Assembly (NCBI RefSeq): GCF_024519315.1
Contig: NZ_JANIIC010000003.1
Coordinates: 248,001-312,000, forward strand
DNA length: 64,000 bases
Direction: 5' to 3'
From: Streptomyces malaysiensis subsp. samsunensis
Lineage (GTDB): Bacteria; Actinomycetota; Actinomycetes; Streptomycetales; Streptomycetaceae
Part shown: in pieces, positions 48,864 through 57,804 of the stretch
Layout of the letters: the number at the start of each line of letters is the position of its first letter
Numbering within the stretch: position 1 is the first letter of the stretch
Translations under genes and position numbers: made by a program
The notes under the pieces: generated by a model
What the model was told of the DNA's origin: nothing
Databases searched by the model: none
What the model saw: only the letters and a program-made list of their open reading frames with translations

Positions 48864-49726
48864 AGATCGCACTCGACCCCTATATGCTCCGCGCGCTGCC
48901 GCTCGACGAGATGGTGCGCACGGTCGCCGAACTCGGCTATGAATACATCGAGTTGTCCCCACGCGACGACTTCATACCGTTCTTCCTCCACCCCCGGGCG
49001 GACGACGACCGCGTCGCGGCGCTCAAGCGGGCCCTGCGCACCCACGGTGTGCGGCTCTCCTCCGTGCTGCCGCTGTACAAGTGGTCCTCGACCGACGAGA
49101 CCGAGCGGCAGGCCGCCGTCCGCTACTGGAAGCGGATGATCGAGATCACCGCCGACCTCGAATGCCCGCTGATGAACTCGGAGTTCAACGGCCGCCCCGA
49201 ACGCGCCGCCGAGAGCGAGGCCGCCTTCTGGCGCTCGCTGGAGGAACTGCTGCCGCTCTTCGAACGCGAGGGCATCGCCCTCAACCTGGAGGCCCACCCG
49301 GACGACTTCTGCGAGGAGAACACCCCCGCCGTCGATCTGGTCCGCGCCATCAACAAGCCCTGGGTGAACTACCTCTACTGCGCTCCGCACACCTTCCATC
49401 TCTCGGGCGCCGACCCGACGGCGGACATCGCGGCGATGATGCGTTACGCGGGCGACAAGCTCCAGCATGTGCACATCGCGGACTCCTTCAACCACAAGGG
49501 CTCCTCCGGGCTGCGCTACATCCTCAACCCGCCCGGCACCCCCGCCCGCATCCACCAGCACCTGGACATCGGCCAGGGCGAAGTCGACTGGGACACCTTC
49601 TTCGGCACCCTCCGGGAGCTGAACTTCGACGGCGTCGCCACCTCATGTGTCTTCGCCTGGGAGGAACGGGCGCGGAAGTCCTCCGCCTTCATGCTGAACC
49701 GCATCCGTAAGGAGCTCACGGCGTAG
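48860..49726 (+). CDS. Sugar phosphate isomerase/epimerase (TIM barrel, xylose-isomerase-like)
   Basis: A 288-residue TIM-barrel protein of the AP endonuclease 2/xylose-isomerase-like family. Metal-binding residues are expected at Glu in GIALNLEAHPDDF, Asp/His in VHIADSFNHKG and further His/Glu in the C-terminal third. It is full length and uninterrupted. The GTG start overlaps the stop of the dehydrogenase remnant, so it was the next gene of an inositol- or sugar-catabolic operon whose other members are destroyed. Its substrate is unknown; candidates are keto-inositol or ketose intermediates. Confidence 0.88.
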   Translation: MKIALDPYMLRALPLDEMVRTVAELGYEYIELSPRDDFIPFFLHPRADDDRVAALKRALRTHGVRLSSVLPLYKWSSTDETERQAAVRYWKRMIEITADLECPLMNSEFNGRPERAAESEAAFWRSLEELLPLFEREGIALNLEAHPDDFCEENTPAVDLVRAINKPWVNYLYCAPHTFHLSGADPTADIAAMMRYAGDKLQHVHIADSFNHKGSSGLRYILNPPGTPARIHQHLDIGQGEVDWDTFFGTLRELNFDGVATSCVFAWEERARKSSAFMLNRIRKELTA

Positions 49727-49731
49727 CGCAC

Positions 49732-49792
49732 GGCGTGGATGGGGCCACGGGGTCGCGATCGCCTCGTCCGCCCCATGGACCCCATCCACGCC
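49732..49792. terminator. Terminator-like inverted repeat after the isomerase gene
   Basis: GGCGTGGATGGGG (49732-49744) and CCCCATCCACGCC (49780-49792) form a perfect 13-base stem enclosing 35 bases. It begins 6 bases after the stop and probably ends the transcript. Confidence 0.7.
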
Positions 49793-49890
49793 GCCTGAGC
49801 GCAAGGATCCCGTCAAAGGTGTTCGCGGCGGCGTAAGAGGCGCGTCAGGGCGCATTCCCCCTGGTCGTACGCCCGACATAGCGTGCTCGT

Positions 49891-50415
49891 ATGGAACGGA
49901 TCATGGCCTGGTCCGCCCGGACGCCCCGTGGCCGCCGTCAGGGCGCGAACGCGCGGTGGGCGGTGTGTATCGCGCTGGCGTTCGCCGGGGTGACCACGCT
50001 GCTCGACTGGGCCTCGGGCGGGCTCACCGTGGCGCGGGCCGATCTGTGGGCCCTGCTCGGAGTGGCCGCCTTCACCGTGCTCCGGCCACCGCGGGTGGCG
50101 GCGGGCGGCGGCTGGCTGACGGTACGCGGTCTCGTACGCGTCCGCCGGGTGCGTATCGACGCCCTGGCCGGGGTGTGGCAGGACGGCCGGATCGCCACCC
50201 GGCTGATCCTGTGGGATGTCCACGGCCGCCGGGTGGCGCTCGACCTCCGCGCCCTGGCCGCGGACCCCGTGCTGTGGCATGAGCTGGAGACCGGTGCCCG
50301 GCGCTCCCTCGAACGCGGTACGTTGCGGCACGGCACCGAAATCCTGCGGTTGCTGGGCCGCGATCTCGACGACACGGCCGCCCGGGGCATCCTCGGGGCG
50401 TCGGGCCTGGAGTAG
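49891..50415 (+). CDS. Predicted membrane protein with PH-like domain
   Basis: A 174-residue protein of unknown function. Two hydrophobic segments (about residues 24-42 and 50-66) anchor it. The rest is a beta-rich soluble domain resembling bacterial PH domains (GGWLTVRGLVRVRRVRIDALAGVWQDGR, then LILWDVHGRRVALDLRALA), ending in a basic helix. The ATG at 49891 follows a likely -10 region (ACATAGCGT). An in-frame ATG at 49903 is an alternative. It is flanked by unrelated genes and a terminator upstream, so it is probably a single transcript. Confidence 0.72.
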   Translation: MERIMAWSARTPRGRRQGANARWAVCIALAFAGVTTLLDWASGGLTVARADLWALLGVAAFTVLRPPRVAAGGGWLTVRGLVRVRRVRIDALAGVWQDGRIATRLILWDVHGRRVALDLRALAADPVLWHELETGARRSLERGTLRHGTEILRLLGRDLDDTAARGILGASGLE

Positions 50416-50472
50416 GCACACGGGCAGCGTCGGGCCTTCTCAGGGCACACCCCCCGGGGCCCCGGCGGCGGG

Positions 50473-51525
50473 TCAGCCGCGCAGCGCCCGCAGATGTGCG
50501 CTCCGGACGTCGGTGGTCTGGCCCTGCACCACCAGGAACAGGCCCTCCCGGGCCAGCCGCTGGGCGGGGCTGCCGAGGCCGAAGGCCCGGCCGCCGCCCG
50601 CGACGAGCGCCGCGGTGGTGGCGGCGCGCAGCACCTCGTAGGCCCGGGTCTTCACCGCGAGCCGGTCGGTCAGGCGCTCGCCCGCGGGGACCTCGTCCAC
50701 CAGCGCGTACGCCTCCCGGCGGACCTCACGCAGCCGTTCGGCCAGCACCTGTGCCGTCTCCTTCGCCTCCGCGTCTCCGGCGGCCGCCAGCAGGTCCAGG
50801 GCCGCGCCGGCCACGCCGAACACGGCGGGGTTCGGGTTGGTGTTCTTCGGCCGGTCCGTGACCGCCCACTCCTCGTGAGGACGGCTCCAGACCACCGCCT
50901 CCTCGGGCACCACCAGGCCGTCCAGCTCCAGGCCGACCGTGCGGGTGCCGGTCAGCGCGGCCAGTTGGAGCGGCGGTGTGGGCCGCAGACCGGGCTGCTC
51001 CCGGGCGTCCGCGAAGGCGAACAGCGCCTCACCGTCGTCGGTGACCCCGGCCAGCAGCATCACGTCGTTCAGGCCCCAGCCGGTGTACCACGGCACCCGG
51101 CCGTCGAAGCGCCTGCCGCCCGGGACCCGGGTGACCCGCACCGGTCTGCGGGGGAAGGCCCGCAGATGGGAGAAGGCGATACCGGACAGCAGTGTGCCCT
51201 CGCACAGCGGCCGCAGCAGCCGCTCGCGCACCGGGGAGCCGGAGGTGGCGAGCATTCTGACCGGGGTGTGGTGCTGGGCCTGGACGAAATAGGTGGAGCA
51301 GCAGGCCCCGGCGAGGATCTCGGCGATCTCGCGGGCGACCGCGTCCGGCGCCTGCGCCCCGCCGTACGCCGCGGGGCCGCTCACCCCGAGCACCCCGGAC
51401 CTCTTGACCTCGGCGATCGCGGCCGGCGAGACACCCTCGCGGTCGGCGGACTCGGCGCCGGGGGCGAGCACCTCGTCGGCGAGGCGCCGGGCCGCCTCGA
51501 TCAGCGTCGGGGCCGCGGCGGTCAT
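50473..51525 (-). CDS. Acyl-CoA-dehydrogenase-family protein
   Basis: A 350-residue flavoenzyme of the acyl-CoA dehydrogenase superfamily: N-terminal helices (EVLAPGAESADREGVSPAAIAEVKRSGVLGVSGPAAYGGA), a beta domain (GIAFSHLRAFPRRPVRV, GRRFDGRVPWYTGW), and C-terminal helices. It is shorter than standard members (about 380 residues), and I cannot identify the catalytic base by eye. It may belong to the monooxygenase-like or oxidative-release branch rather than beta-oxidation. The ATG at 51523-51525 has AAGGAG. The open frame upstream only translates the 8-base repeat array. The TetR gene upstream is on the same strand. Confidence 0.83.
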   Translation of the reverse strand: MTAAAPTLIEAARRLADEVLAPGAESADREGVSPAAIAEVKRSGVLGVSGPAAYGGAQAPDAVAREIAEILAGACCSTYFVQAQHHTPVRMLATSGSPVRERLLRPLCEGTLLSGIAFSHLRAFPRRPVRVTRVPGGRRFDGRVPWYTGWGLNDVMLLAGVTDDGEALFAFADAREQPGLRPTPPLQLAALTGTRTVGLELDGLVVPEEAVVWSRPHEEWAVTDRPKNTNPNPAVFGVAGAALDLLAAAGDAEAKETAQVLAERLREVRREAYALVDEVPAGERLTDRLAVKTRAYEVLRAATTAALVAGGGRAFGLGSPAQRLAREGLFLVVQGQTTDVRSAHLRALRG

Positions 51526-51540
51526 GAACGCTCCTTTCGT

Positions 51541-51596
51541 CGGCACGTCGGCACGTCGGCACGTCGGCACGTCGGCCGGTCGGCTCGTCGCTTCGT
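51541..51596 (-). repeat. Eight-base tandem array (seven units) before the acyl-CoA dehydrogenase gene
   Basis: CGGCACGT is repeated four times exactly (51541-51572), then three degenerate units follow: CGGCCGGT, CGGCTCGT, CGCTTCGT. It lies 15 bases upstream of the gene start on the minus strand. Such short tandem units are prone to slip and can vary in number between strains. Confidence 0.85.
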
Positions 51597-51638
51597 CGGG
51601 GTGGGCCTGTCCGGCCACGTGTCACGTCGCCGGGCCGC

Positions 51639-52385
51639 TTACGCGTGAGCGTCGGGGGACGTGAGACCGGCGAGCAGCAGACGCATGCCGCGGCGGAAGT
51701 GGGAGTCCCAGTCGTCCTCTTCGAGGAGCGGGAAGTGACCGGCGAGGGTGGGGTATTCGTCGATATGGGCGCGGATGTGGGCGTCCACGGCCGAGCGGGT
51801 CGCCGCCTCGTCGGAGCGCTGTTGCCACACCGCCTCGGAGGAGGCCGAGCCGATCACATAGTGGGTGATGGTGGCCGCGGCGGAGGACAGGTGGACCCCT
51901 TCGAAACCGCCCGTGGTGAGCGCGGTGTAGGCGAACTCCGAGGAGCGCAGGGCGTTGGGCCCCACGAGGGGGCGGGAGTTGGCCAGGGCCGCGGCCCACG
52001 GATGGCGCAGGAGGACCGAGCGCAGGCCGGTCATGAACGCCTCGATGTCCTCCTGCCATGAGGCGCTGTGCTCCTCGGGGAGGTCGAGTTCGGCGAAAAC
52101 CGCGTCGAGGGCCAGGTCGAGGACGTCGTCCTTGGTGGCCACATGCCAGTAGAGGCTGGTGGCGTGGGCGCCGAGCCGCTCGGCGAGCCGTCGCATGCTC
52201 AGCTTCTGCACGCCGTCGCGGTCCAGCAGCTCGACGGCGGTGGCGATGATCCGCTCATGTGACAGCTGAGGCCGTGGCCGGGACGTCTTCTCCGCGCGGA
52301 ACCATACGGCTCCCGGCGCGTTCTCCAGCGCCTTCTTCCCTTTGTTCCCGTTCGTTCCCTTGTTCCCATTCGGCTTCGCGCTCAC
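51639..52385 (-). CDS. TetR-family regulator of the adjacent MFS exporter
   Basis: A 248-residue TetR/AcrR repressor with a longer C-terminal domain of the TetR_C (tetracycline-repressor-like) type. The N-terminal 35 residues are lysine/asparagine-rich ([13 protein letters not shown]). The helix-turn-helix follows ([45 protein letters not shown]). It is transcribed divergently from the DHA2-type MFS gene, with 96 bases between the starts that hold an inverted repeat at 52430-52456. Drug-inducible control of the exporter is the likely arrangement. Confidence 0.92.
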   Translation of the reverse strand: MSAKPNGNKGTNGNKGKKALENAPGAVWFRAEKTSRPRPQLSHERIIATAVELLDRDGVQKLSMRRLAERLGAHATSLYWHVATKDDVLDLALDAVFAELDLPEEHSASWQEDIEAFMTGLRSVLLRHPWAAALANSRPLVGPNALRSSEFAYTALTTGGFEGVHLSSAAATITHYVIGSASSEAVWQQRSDEAATRSAVDAHIRAHIDEYPTLAGHFPLLEEDDWDSHFRRGMRLLLAGLTSPDAHA

Positions 52386-52429
52386 GAGCCCGCAGCCTAC
52401 CTCGTTGCCGTTACGGCTCCATTCCTCCT

Positions 52430-52456
52430 ACAGTGGTGGATAGATTCATACACTGT
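52430..52456. promoter_or_regulatory. Operator candidate between TetR and MFS genes
   Basis: ACAGTG (52430-52435) and CACTGT (52451-52456) are inverted 6-base arms with 15 bases between, in the divergent promoter region. The centre contains TAGATT, a plausible -10. The dyad is shorter than other operators in this window, so confidence is moderate. Confidence 0.5.
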
Positions 52457-52481
52457 TTGGGAAATGGAACGAGGGAGGACC

Positions 52482-54005
52482 ATGAGCGACGAAGAAGGCC
52501 ATCCGCGCCGGTGGGCGATCCTGGTGGCGCTGTGCGCCGCCCTGCTCGTGATCGTCATCGACAACACCGTCCTGCATGTCGCGGTGCCCGCCATCGGCGA
52601 TGCCTTCGACGCCTCGACGGACCAGCTCCAGGCGGTGATCGACGCCTATGTCGTGGTCTTCGCCGGACTCCTCATCACCGCGGGGGTGCTCTCCGACCGC
52701 TACGGGAGGCGGCGCGCCCTCGTGGCGGGACTGCTGGTCTTCGGGGCGGCCTCGGCGCTCGCCGCGGCGGCCCCGTCGGTCTGGTGGCTGATCGCCATGC
52801 GGGCGCTCATGGGGGTGGGCGCGGCGCTGGTGATGCCCGCGACGCTCGCGGTGCTCGTCGTGGTCTTCCCCGAGCAGGAGCGCCCGCGGGCCTTCGCGGT
52901 GTGGAGCGCCGTCGCCTCCGTCGGCATGGCGGCGGGGCCGCTGCTCGGTGGCGCCCTGGTGGACATGTGGAGCTGGGCGGGGGTCTTCCTGATCAACATC
53001 CCCGTGGTGGCGGTGGCGCTGTTCGGGGTCGTACGGCTGGTGCCCGAGACGCGGGCGCCCGATCGCCGCGGGCTGGATCCGTTCGGCACCGTCCTGGTCA
53101 CCGCGGGCATGACCGGCCTGGTGTGGGCCCTGATCGAGGCCCCGGCGTACGGGTACACCGCGCCCGCGGTGCTGGGCGGGGCGGCGGTGGCCCTGATGGC
53201 GCTGATCGGCTTCGGCGTGCGGCAGCGGCGCTCCGCGGCGCCGATGGTCGATCTGCGGCTCTACCGGGACCGGCGGTTCTCCGGGGCCAGCTTCGCGGTG
53301 GCGGTGATGACGATCGCCACCGGCAGCACCCTCTTCGTGCTGAGCCAGTATCTGCAACTGGTGCTGGGCTACAGAGCGTTCGAGACCGGGCTGGCGGCGG
53401 TGCCACTCGCGGCGGGGGTCGTGGCGGGCTCGACCGTGGGCGGCCGGGCACCGGCCAGGTTCGGGCCACGGGCCTGCATCGTCGCCGGGTTCACCGTCAC
53501 CGCGGCCGGATTCGTGGTGCTGGCCTCGCTCTCCGAGGGCAGCGGCTACGTGGCGGTGTCCATCGGGCTGGCGCTGGCCGGTGTCGGATCCGGTATCGCG
53601 GGGCCCTCGGCCACCAGCACGGTGCTGGGGGCGGTGCCGCCCGAGCGAGCCGGAATGGGCTCCGCGCTCAACGACACCCACCAGCAACTCGGCATCGCCC
53701 TGGGCGTGGCCGGGCTGGGCAGCCTGCTCGCCACCGTCTACCGGGGCAAGCTGCCGGACGGTCTGCCCGACGACGCGATGTCCTCGCTCGGGGCCACCCT
53801 GTCCCACGCCCGGGACCACGCGGACGGCGGGGCGCTGGCCGGCGCTGCCCGCTCGGCCTTCACCGATGCCCAGTCCGTCACGATGAGCGTCGGGGTGGCG
53901 GCCGCCCTGGTCGGCGCGGCCGTTGCGCTGTTCGCACTGCCGGGCCGCGCCACCCGGGCGACGGCACCCGACCCGGAGTCCGAGGAGGCGGGGCAGCGGG
54001 GATGA
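52482..54005 (+). CDS. MFS exporter, DHA2 (14-TM) type
   Basis: A 507-residue major facilitator exporter. Motif A is [17 protein letters not shown], motif C-like [16 protein letters not shown], and helix-4 [19 protein letters not shown]; about 14 hydrophobic segments fit DHA2/EmrB-like efflux pumps. I place the start at the ATG 52482, which follows GGGAGGA at suitable spacing; an ATG six codons upstream lacks a ribosome site. It is divergent from its probable TetR repressor. The two DHA2 genes of this window (this and 1-1587) are different proteins. The substrate is unknown. Confidence 0.93.
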   Translation: MSDEEGHPRRWAILVALCAALLVIVIDNTVLHVAVPAIGDAFDASTDQLQAVIDAYVVVFAGLLITAGVLSDRYGRRRALVAGLLVFGAASALAAAAPSVWWLIAMRALMGVGAALVMPATLAVLVVVFPEQERPRAFAVWSAVASVGMAAGPLLGGALVDMWSWAGVFLINIPVVAVALFGVVRLVPETRAPDRRGLDPFGTVLVTAGMTGLVWALIEAPAYGYTAPAVLGGAAVALMALIGFGVRQRRSAAPMVDLRLYRDRRFSGASFAVAVMTIATGSTLFVLSQYLQLVLGYRAFETGLAAVPLAAGVVAGSTVGGRAPARFGPRACIVAGFTVTAAGFVVLASLSEGSGYVAVSIGLALAGVGSGIAGPSATSTVLGAVPPERAGMGSALNDTHQQLGIALGVAGLGSLLATVYRGKLPDGLPDDAMSSLGATLSHARDHADGGALAGAARSAFTDAQSVTMSVGVAAALVGAAVALFALPGRATRATAPDPESEEAGQRG

Positions 54006-54060
54006 GCGGGGGCGCGGCGCCAGGGCGATACCGACCGGCAACTACCGCTTCCGGGCGGGA

Positions 54061-55074
54061 TCACAGCGGAACGCGCAGTGCGGACCGGCCCTCCCGCCAG
54101 GCGCCCAGAACCTCCTCGGCGAAGCGGTCCTCCAGGAGCACGGTGGCGTCGACGCCGAACGCCACATCCTTGGCCAGTGCGGGCTCGCGCGTCAGAAGGC
54201 CGTCGATCACCCCGTGGCGCACGACCTGCTCGTGGACGGCGTCGGCCTCGACATGCTCGGTGTAGAAGAACACCGCCGCCTCGCCGGCGCCCAGCCGCCG
54301 CAGCGCCTGGGCCAGCCGGTCCGACGCGGGCGAGGAGGTGATCTCGACCGTCGCGAAGTGTCCCACCAGAGCGCCGCGCAGCGCCCTGTGCAACCCCAGC
54401 AGCGACATCATGTTGACCACGGCCAGCATCCGCGCCGACGTGGCGTTCAGGTAGTGGTTGTACGTCGGGTCCAGAGCCAGGTCGGTCATCAACTCGGCGA
54501 AGAGCTCCGCGTGCACCCGCTCCCCGCGCCCGGCCCCGAACTCGTCGTACTCCACCGCCGCCATCGCCGCCTTGGCCCGGCCCCGCAGCCGTGGAACGAC
54601 CCATACATGCGGGTCGGCCTCCTTGAGCTGGTACAGCGACCGATGCGCGATGTACTCACGCATCTGCCACAGCTCGCCCTCGTCCCGGAGGTGATGTGAC
54701 ACCCCCGCACCGTCCACCGGCTCCACCAGCAGCCCGGCCACGGCGGCTTGCGGGTCGTCGTGGGCGGTGGCCTCGGAGCGCAGCGCATCCAGAAAGCGCC
54801 ACTCCAGCACCTGCCGCACCCGCAGCAGATCCGGGTCCCACTCCCATGCGTCGTCCACACCGGAGAACCCCTGGTAGTGGAGCTCGTAGCACACATACAG
54901 CGCGAGCTGTGCGTCATCGCCGTAGGGATCGGCCGCCCGGAGCGACCGGCCGCCGGGCAGCGTCGCCCCGCCGGGCTCGCGTACGAGAGCGTCGAGGAGC
55001 GCGCCGGACACCTCTCCCCGCGCCGTGGGCAAGGGCATCGGCCGGGCCGTCTCCGCCGGACGTGTTTCACTCAC
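54061..55074 (-). CDS. Haem-oxygenase-like iron-containing redox enzyme
   Basis: A 337-residue helical protein of the iron-containing redox enzyme (haem-oxygenase-like diiron oxidase, HDO) superfamily. Metal-ligand candidates are Glu/His in YELHYQGFSG, the stretch EYDEFGAGRGERVHAELF in the middle, and FFYTEHVEADAVHEQVV, which carries the typical E-H-x-x-x-D-x-x-x-H spacing. Superfamily members oxidise amino-acid-derived or fatty-acid substrates with O2. It lies 54 bases downstream of the PLP decarboxylase gene on the same strand, so the two may act in turn on one amino acid or amine. Actual chemistry is unknown. Confidence 0.8.
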   Translation of the reverse strand: MSETRPAETARPMPLPTARGEVSGALLDALVREPGGATLPGGRSLRAADPYGDDAQLALYVCYELHYQGFSGVDDAWEWDPDLLRVRQVLEWRFLDALRSEATAHDDPQAAVAGLLVEPVDGAGVSHHLRDEGELWQMREYIAHRSLYQLKEADPHVWVVPRLRGRAKAAMAAVEYDEFGAGRGERVHAELFAELMTDLALDPTYNHYLNATSARMLAVVNMMSLLGLHRALRGALVGHFATVEITSSPASDRLAQALRRLGAGEAAVFFYTEHVEADAVHEQVVRHGVIDGLLTREPALAKDVAFGVDATVLLEDRFAEEVLGAWREGRSALRVPL

Positions 55075-55128
55075 TGTTCCCTCTGCCTCTGTCGTGGTAT
55101 CTCGGATCGGCCCGCGCCGGTGTGTGCG

Positions 55129-56607
55129 TCAATCGGCCCCTGTCCCCTCGGCCAGGACGCGGATGGTGTCCAGCCCGGGGTCGGCCGCGTCGGGGAGGTT
55201 CATCCCGGCCTTCACTCCGGTCCGCAGATAGTCCAGGACCGGCTGCTTCAGCACCTCGCCGGGCAGCACGGCCGGTATGCCCGGCGGGTAGGGGGTGATC
55301 ATCTCGGCCGCCACCCGGCCCGCCGCGCGGGCCAGGGGCACATCGGCCACGGAGCCGAAGTAGGCGTCACGCGGCAGGCAGGACTGCGCCATCCGCAACT
55401 CGCCCGGTGCCGGCACGGCCACCTCGGGAGCGGGCCGCAGATCGTCCGCATGGCCGGCCAGGTCGCGCAGCGCCGTCAGCAGCGCGCCGGTCGTCGAGGT
55501 GTCATCGGCGTGGGTGAGTTGGGCGCTGATCCGGCGGTGGTCGGCGAGGTGCGCGTTGACGCCGTGGTGGTCCCGGAGCCAGTCGGCCGCCCGGTAGCCA
55601 CTGACCCCGAGACCGGTGAGGTCGATGACGACGGGGAACGGATCGAAGTCGGTTGCGAGACCCGGGCCCACGTAGTCCGCGCGCCCGTCCACATGCAGTC
55701 CGCCGATGGCCTCGATCTCCTCGCGCACCGCATGCGCCCGGTGCAGGGCCGCGCCGAGCAGTTCCTCGCCGCCCAGCGCCATCTGCCGGCGCCATCCGTC
55801 CATTCCCGCGTAGAGGAGCACGGACGGGCTCGTGGTGCCGAGCAGATCGGCGCGGGACCTCAGGACGGCCGGGTCGATCAGATCGCCCTGGAGGTGGAAC
55901 ACCGAGCCCTGCTCCAGGCCGCTGCCCATCTTGTGGATGCTGGTCACACAGACGTCGGCGCCCGCGTCCATGGCCCAGCTCGGCAGCTCGGAGCAGAACG
56001 GCAGATGCGCTCCCCACGCCTCGTCGACGATGAGCGGGCGTCCGCGCCGATGGCAGACCTCGGCGATCCCCGCCAGGTCGGCGCAGGACCCGTATGGAGT
56101 GGGGCTGGTCACCAGGGCTCCCCTGGCCTCCGGACACGCGTCGAAGGTCCGCTCGAACGACGCGGCTGACGGCGGATGCGCGATATGGCGGGCACCGTCC
56201 CATTCGGGTTCCACCCAGGCCGGCCGGACACCGGAGATGATCAGGCCGGAGACCACCGATTTATGCGCGTCCCGGCCCACCAGCAGGGTCTCGTGGGGTC
56301 CTGCCACCGCCAGCATCGCCGCCTTGACGGAGAGCGAACTGCCGCAGGTCGAGAAGAAGGTGTGCCCGGCGCGGACCGCGTCCGCCATCAGCGCCTCCGC
56401 ACGCTCCAGCACGCGGCCCGACCCCAGCCGGTCGTCCAGGCCACCGAAAGCGAGGAGGTCGGTGCGGAACACCTCGTCCCCCAGAACCTTGACGACCTCC
56501 GGGTCGGCACCCCGGCCCTGCTTGTGCCCGGGCGGAGTGAATGGAAGGGCCCCGCGCCGGTGGTACCGGGCCAGGGCCTCCAGAACGGGAGCCTCCATGT
56601 GATCCAT
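55129..56607 (-). CDS. Orn/Lys/Arg decarboxylase-family PLP enzyme
   Basis: A 492-residue fold-I PLP enzyme of the ornithine/lysine/arginine decarboxylase group in the shorter, Gram-positive form that lacks the N-terminal receiver-like wing. The start PFTPPGHKQGRGADPEV is diagnostic. The PLP aspartate is in LIVDEAWGAHLPF and the Schiff-base lysine in TSIHKMGSGLEQGSVFH. The C-terminal domain includes MITPYPPGIPAVLPGEVL. The ATG at 56605-56607 is chosen from homology; the frame stays open 167 codons further without it. It likely makes a polyamine precursor (cadaverine, putrescine or agmatine). It precedes the HDO-type gene by 54 bases. Confidence 0.9.
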   Translation of the reverse strand: MDHMEAPVLEALARYHRRGALPFTPPGHKQGRGADPEVVKVLGDEVFRTDLLAFGGLDDRLGSGRVLERAEALMADAVRAGHTFFSTCGSSLSVKAAMLAVAGPHETLLVGRDAHKSVVSGLIISGVRPAWVEPEWDGARHIAHPPSAASFERTFDACPEARGALVTSPTPYGSCADLAGIAEVCHRRGRPLIVDEAWGAHLPFCSELPSWAMDAGADVCVTSIHKMGSGLEQGSVFHLQGDLIDPAVLRSRADLLGTTSPSVLLYAGMDGWRRQMALGGEELLGAALHRAHAVREEIEAIGGLHVDGRADYVGPGLATDFDPFPVVIDLTGLGVSGYRAADWLRDHHGVNAHLADHRRISAQLTHADDTSTTGALLTALRDLAGHADDLRPAPEVAVPAPGELRMAQSCLPRDAYFGSVADVPLARAAGRVAAEMITPYPPGIPAVLPGEVLKQPVLDYLRTGVKAGMNLPDAADPGLDTIRVLAEGTGAD

Positions 56608-56681
56608 GCGCGACGGGTGCCCCGCCACCTGGACGGAAAACCGTGCGGGACGCCGGGCCGTACGGCCGGGCGGCGCACCCC

Positions 56682-57197
56682 TCAGCGCTCCCTGCGCGAG
56701 CGGTGGAAAAGCCACAACGCGGGTACGAACCAGCAGGTCACAAACCAGATCACGGCCGCGGCCACCAGCCAGAACGCGGTCACATCGGCCACGACCACAC
56801 GCAGGATCAGCAGCAGCGCCGACGCCACCGTGCACAGCAACAGCACCAGCCCGGCCACGGTGAAGCGGGAAGCCCAGTCCACCGTTTCCGGCTTCAGCCG
56901 GCGCCCGGTGACGATCCGGTGCAGGGCCACCGGCGCGATCAGCGCGCCGGTGGCCGCCGCCCCCAGCAGGACGGTCACGACGTAGATGCCCCGGTCCACC
57001 TGGCCCAGACCCTGGAAACGCGGTGTGAAGGCGACGGTGAGCAGGAACGCGAACAGGATCTGCACACCCGTCTGCGTCACCCTCACCTCCTGGAGCAGTT
57101 CGGCCCATTTGCGGTCCGCCCGCTCCTCGCGGGTCTCCACACGACCGGACCGTGCCTCGTGGCCGCCGTTCCTCGGCGCGTCGTGGTCGTCACGCAT
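56682..57197 (-). CDS. DUF6328-like four-helix membrane protein
   Basis: A 171-residue membrane protein. A charged N-terminus (about 30 residues) leads into WAELLQEVRVTQTGVQILFAFLLTVAF, the most conserved part of this actinomycete family, and four hydrophobic segments follow. The C-terminus is basic (WLFHRSRRER). No function is known. It lies upstream of the PLP decarboxylase gene on the same strand (74 bases) and downstream of the DUF6480-like gene; whether they share a transcript is unclear. Confidence 0.78.
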   Translation of the reverse strand: MRDDHDAPRNGGHEARSGRVETREERADRKWAELLQEVRVTQTGVQILFAFLLTVAFTPRFQGLGQVDRGIYVVTVLLGAAATGALIAPVALHRIVTGRRLKPETVDWASRFTVAGLVLLLCTVASALLLILRVVVADVTAFWLVAAAVIWFVTCWFVPALWLFHRSRRER

Positions 57198-57286
57198 CTA
57201 CGGGACCTCCTTCGGGTCCCGCCACGGGTTCCCACCCACCCCGAAGGGCGAACATCACACAGCCGAGCCCCGGAGAAGCCCTCGGG

Positions 57287-57520
57287 TCACCTCAGCACGT
57301 CGACGGCGAACGCGACGCAGAAGGCCACGAACAGCGCCACGAAGAGCCAGATGACGATCGTGGGCCCCTTCGACCAGCCCTTCGTGGGGTTGTACGTCTC
57401 CCGCGGACCCGTCTCCGAGAGGCCGTCTTCGGCCGGTGGGGTCTCCCCCGGGGGTACTCCCACATGTGGCTGGAGCCGGGGAGTGCGGTCGGGGTCAGTG
57501 GCCGGGTTCCGCTGGTCCAT
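57287..57520 (-). CDS. DUF6480-like small membrane protein
   Basis: A 77-residue protein. It starts MDQRNPATDPDRTP, has a proline-rich middle with GGVPPGETPPAE-like sequence (GVPPGETPPAEDG) and ends with one membrane helix (TIVIWLFVALFVAFCVAFAVDVL). This pattern is the DUF6480 family found in Streptomyces. I use the ATG at 57518-57520. Function unknown; many such genes appear under general-stress control, but no promoter for that is clear here. The 284 bases from here to 57804 hold no gene. Confidence 0.78.
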   Translation of the reverse strand: MDQRNPATDPDRTPRLQPHVGVPPGETPPAEDGLSETGPRETYNPTKGWSKGPTIVIWLFVALFVAFCVAFAVDVLR

Positions 57521-57804
57521 GTCCGATGCGCTCCTCTCCGCCTGCGGCGTGCCGGCTGCCCGGGTTCCGCCACCCCGTTCGAGGCGCTCTCCCCGGTGGC
57601 CACTTCCCACGATACGGCGGAAGCCACGCCGCGCACGTCACGGCGTTCGTGGCGTACGGGAATGGCCTCTTGTCGCGCGGTCCCGGCCAGGCGTCCGGAT
57701 CGCACCCGCGGCAGGTGGGACGTGGGCGGCCCGGACACGCGATAACGTGGTGCGCTGCCGACCGCGCTTACCGAGGACGTTGCGTGACCAGCAGGAGGTG
57801 ACGA

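Noticed and set aside
51541-51596. Possible CRISPR array
   Set aside because: Units are 8 bases with no spacers; it is a simple tandem repeat. No cas gene is present.
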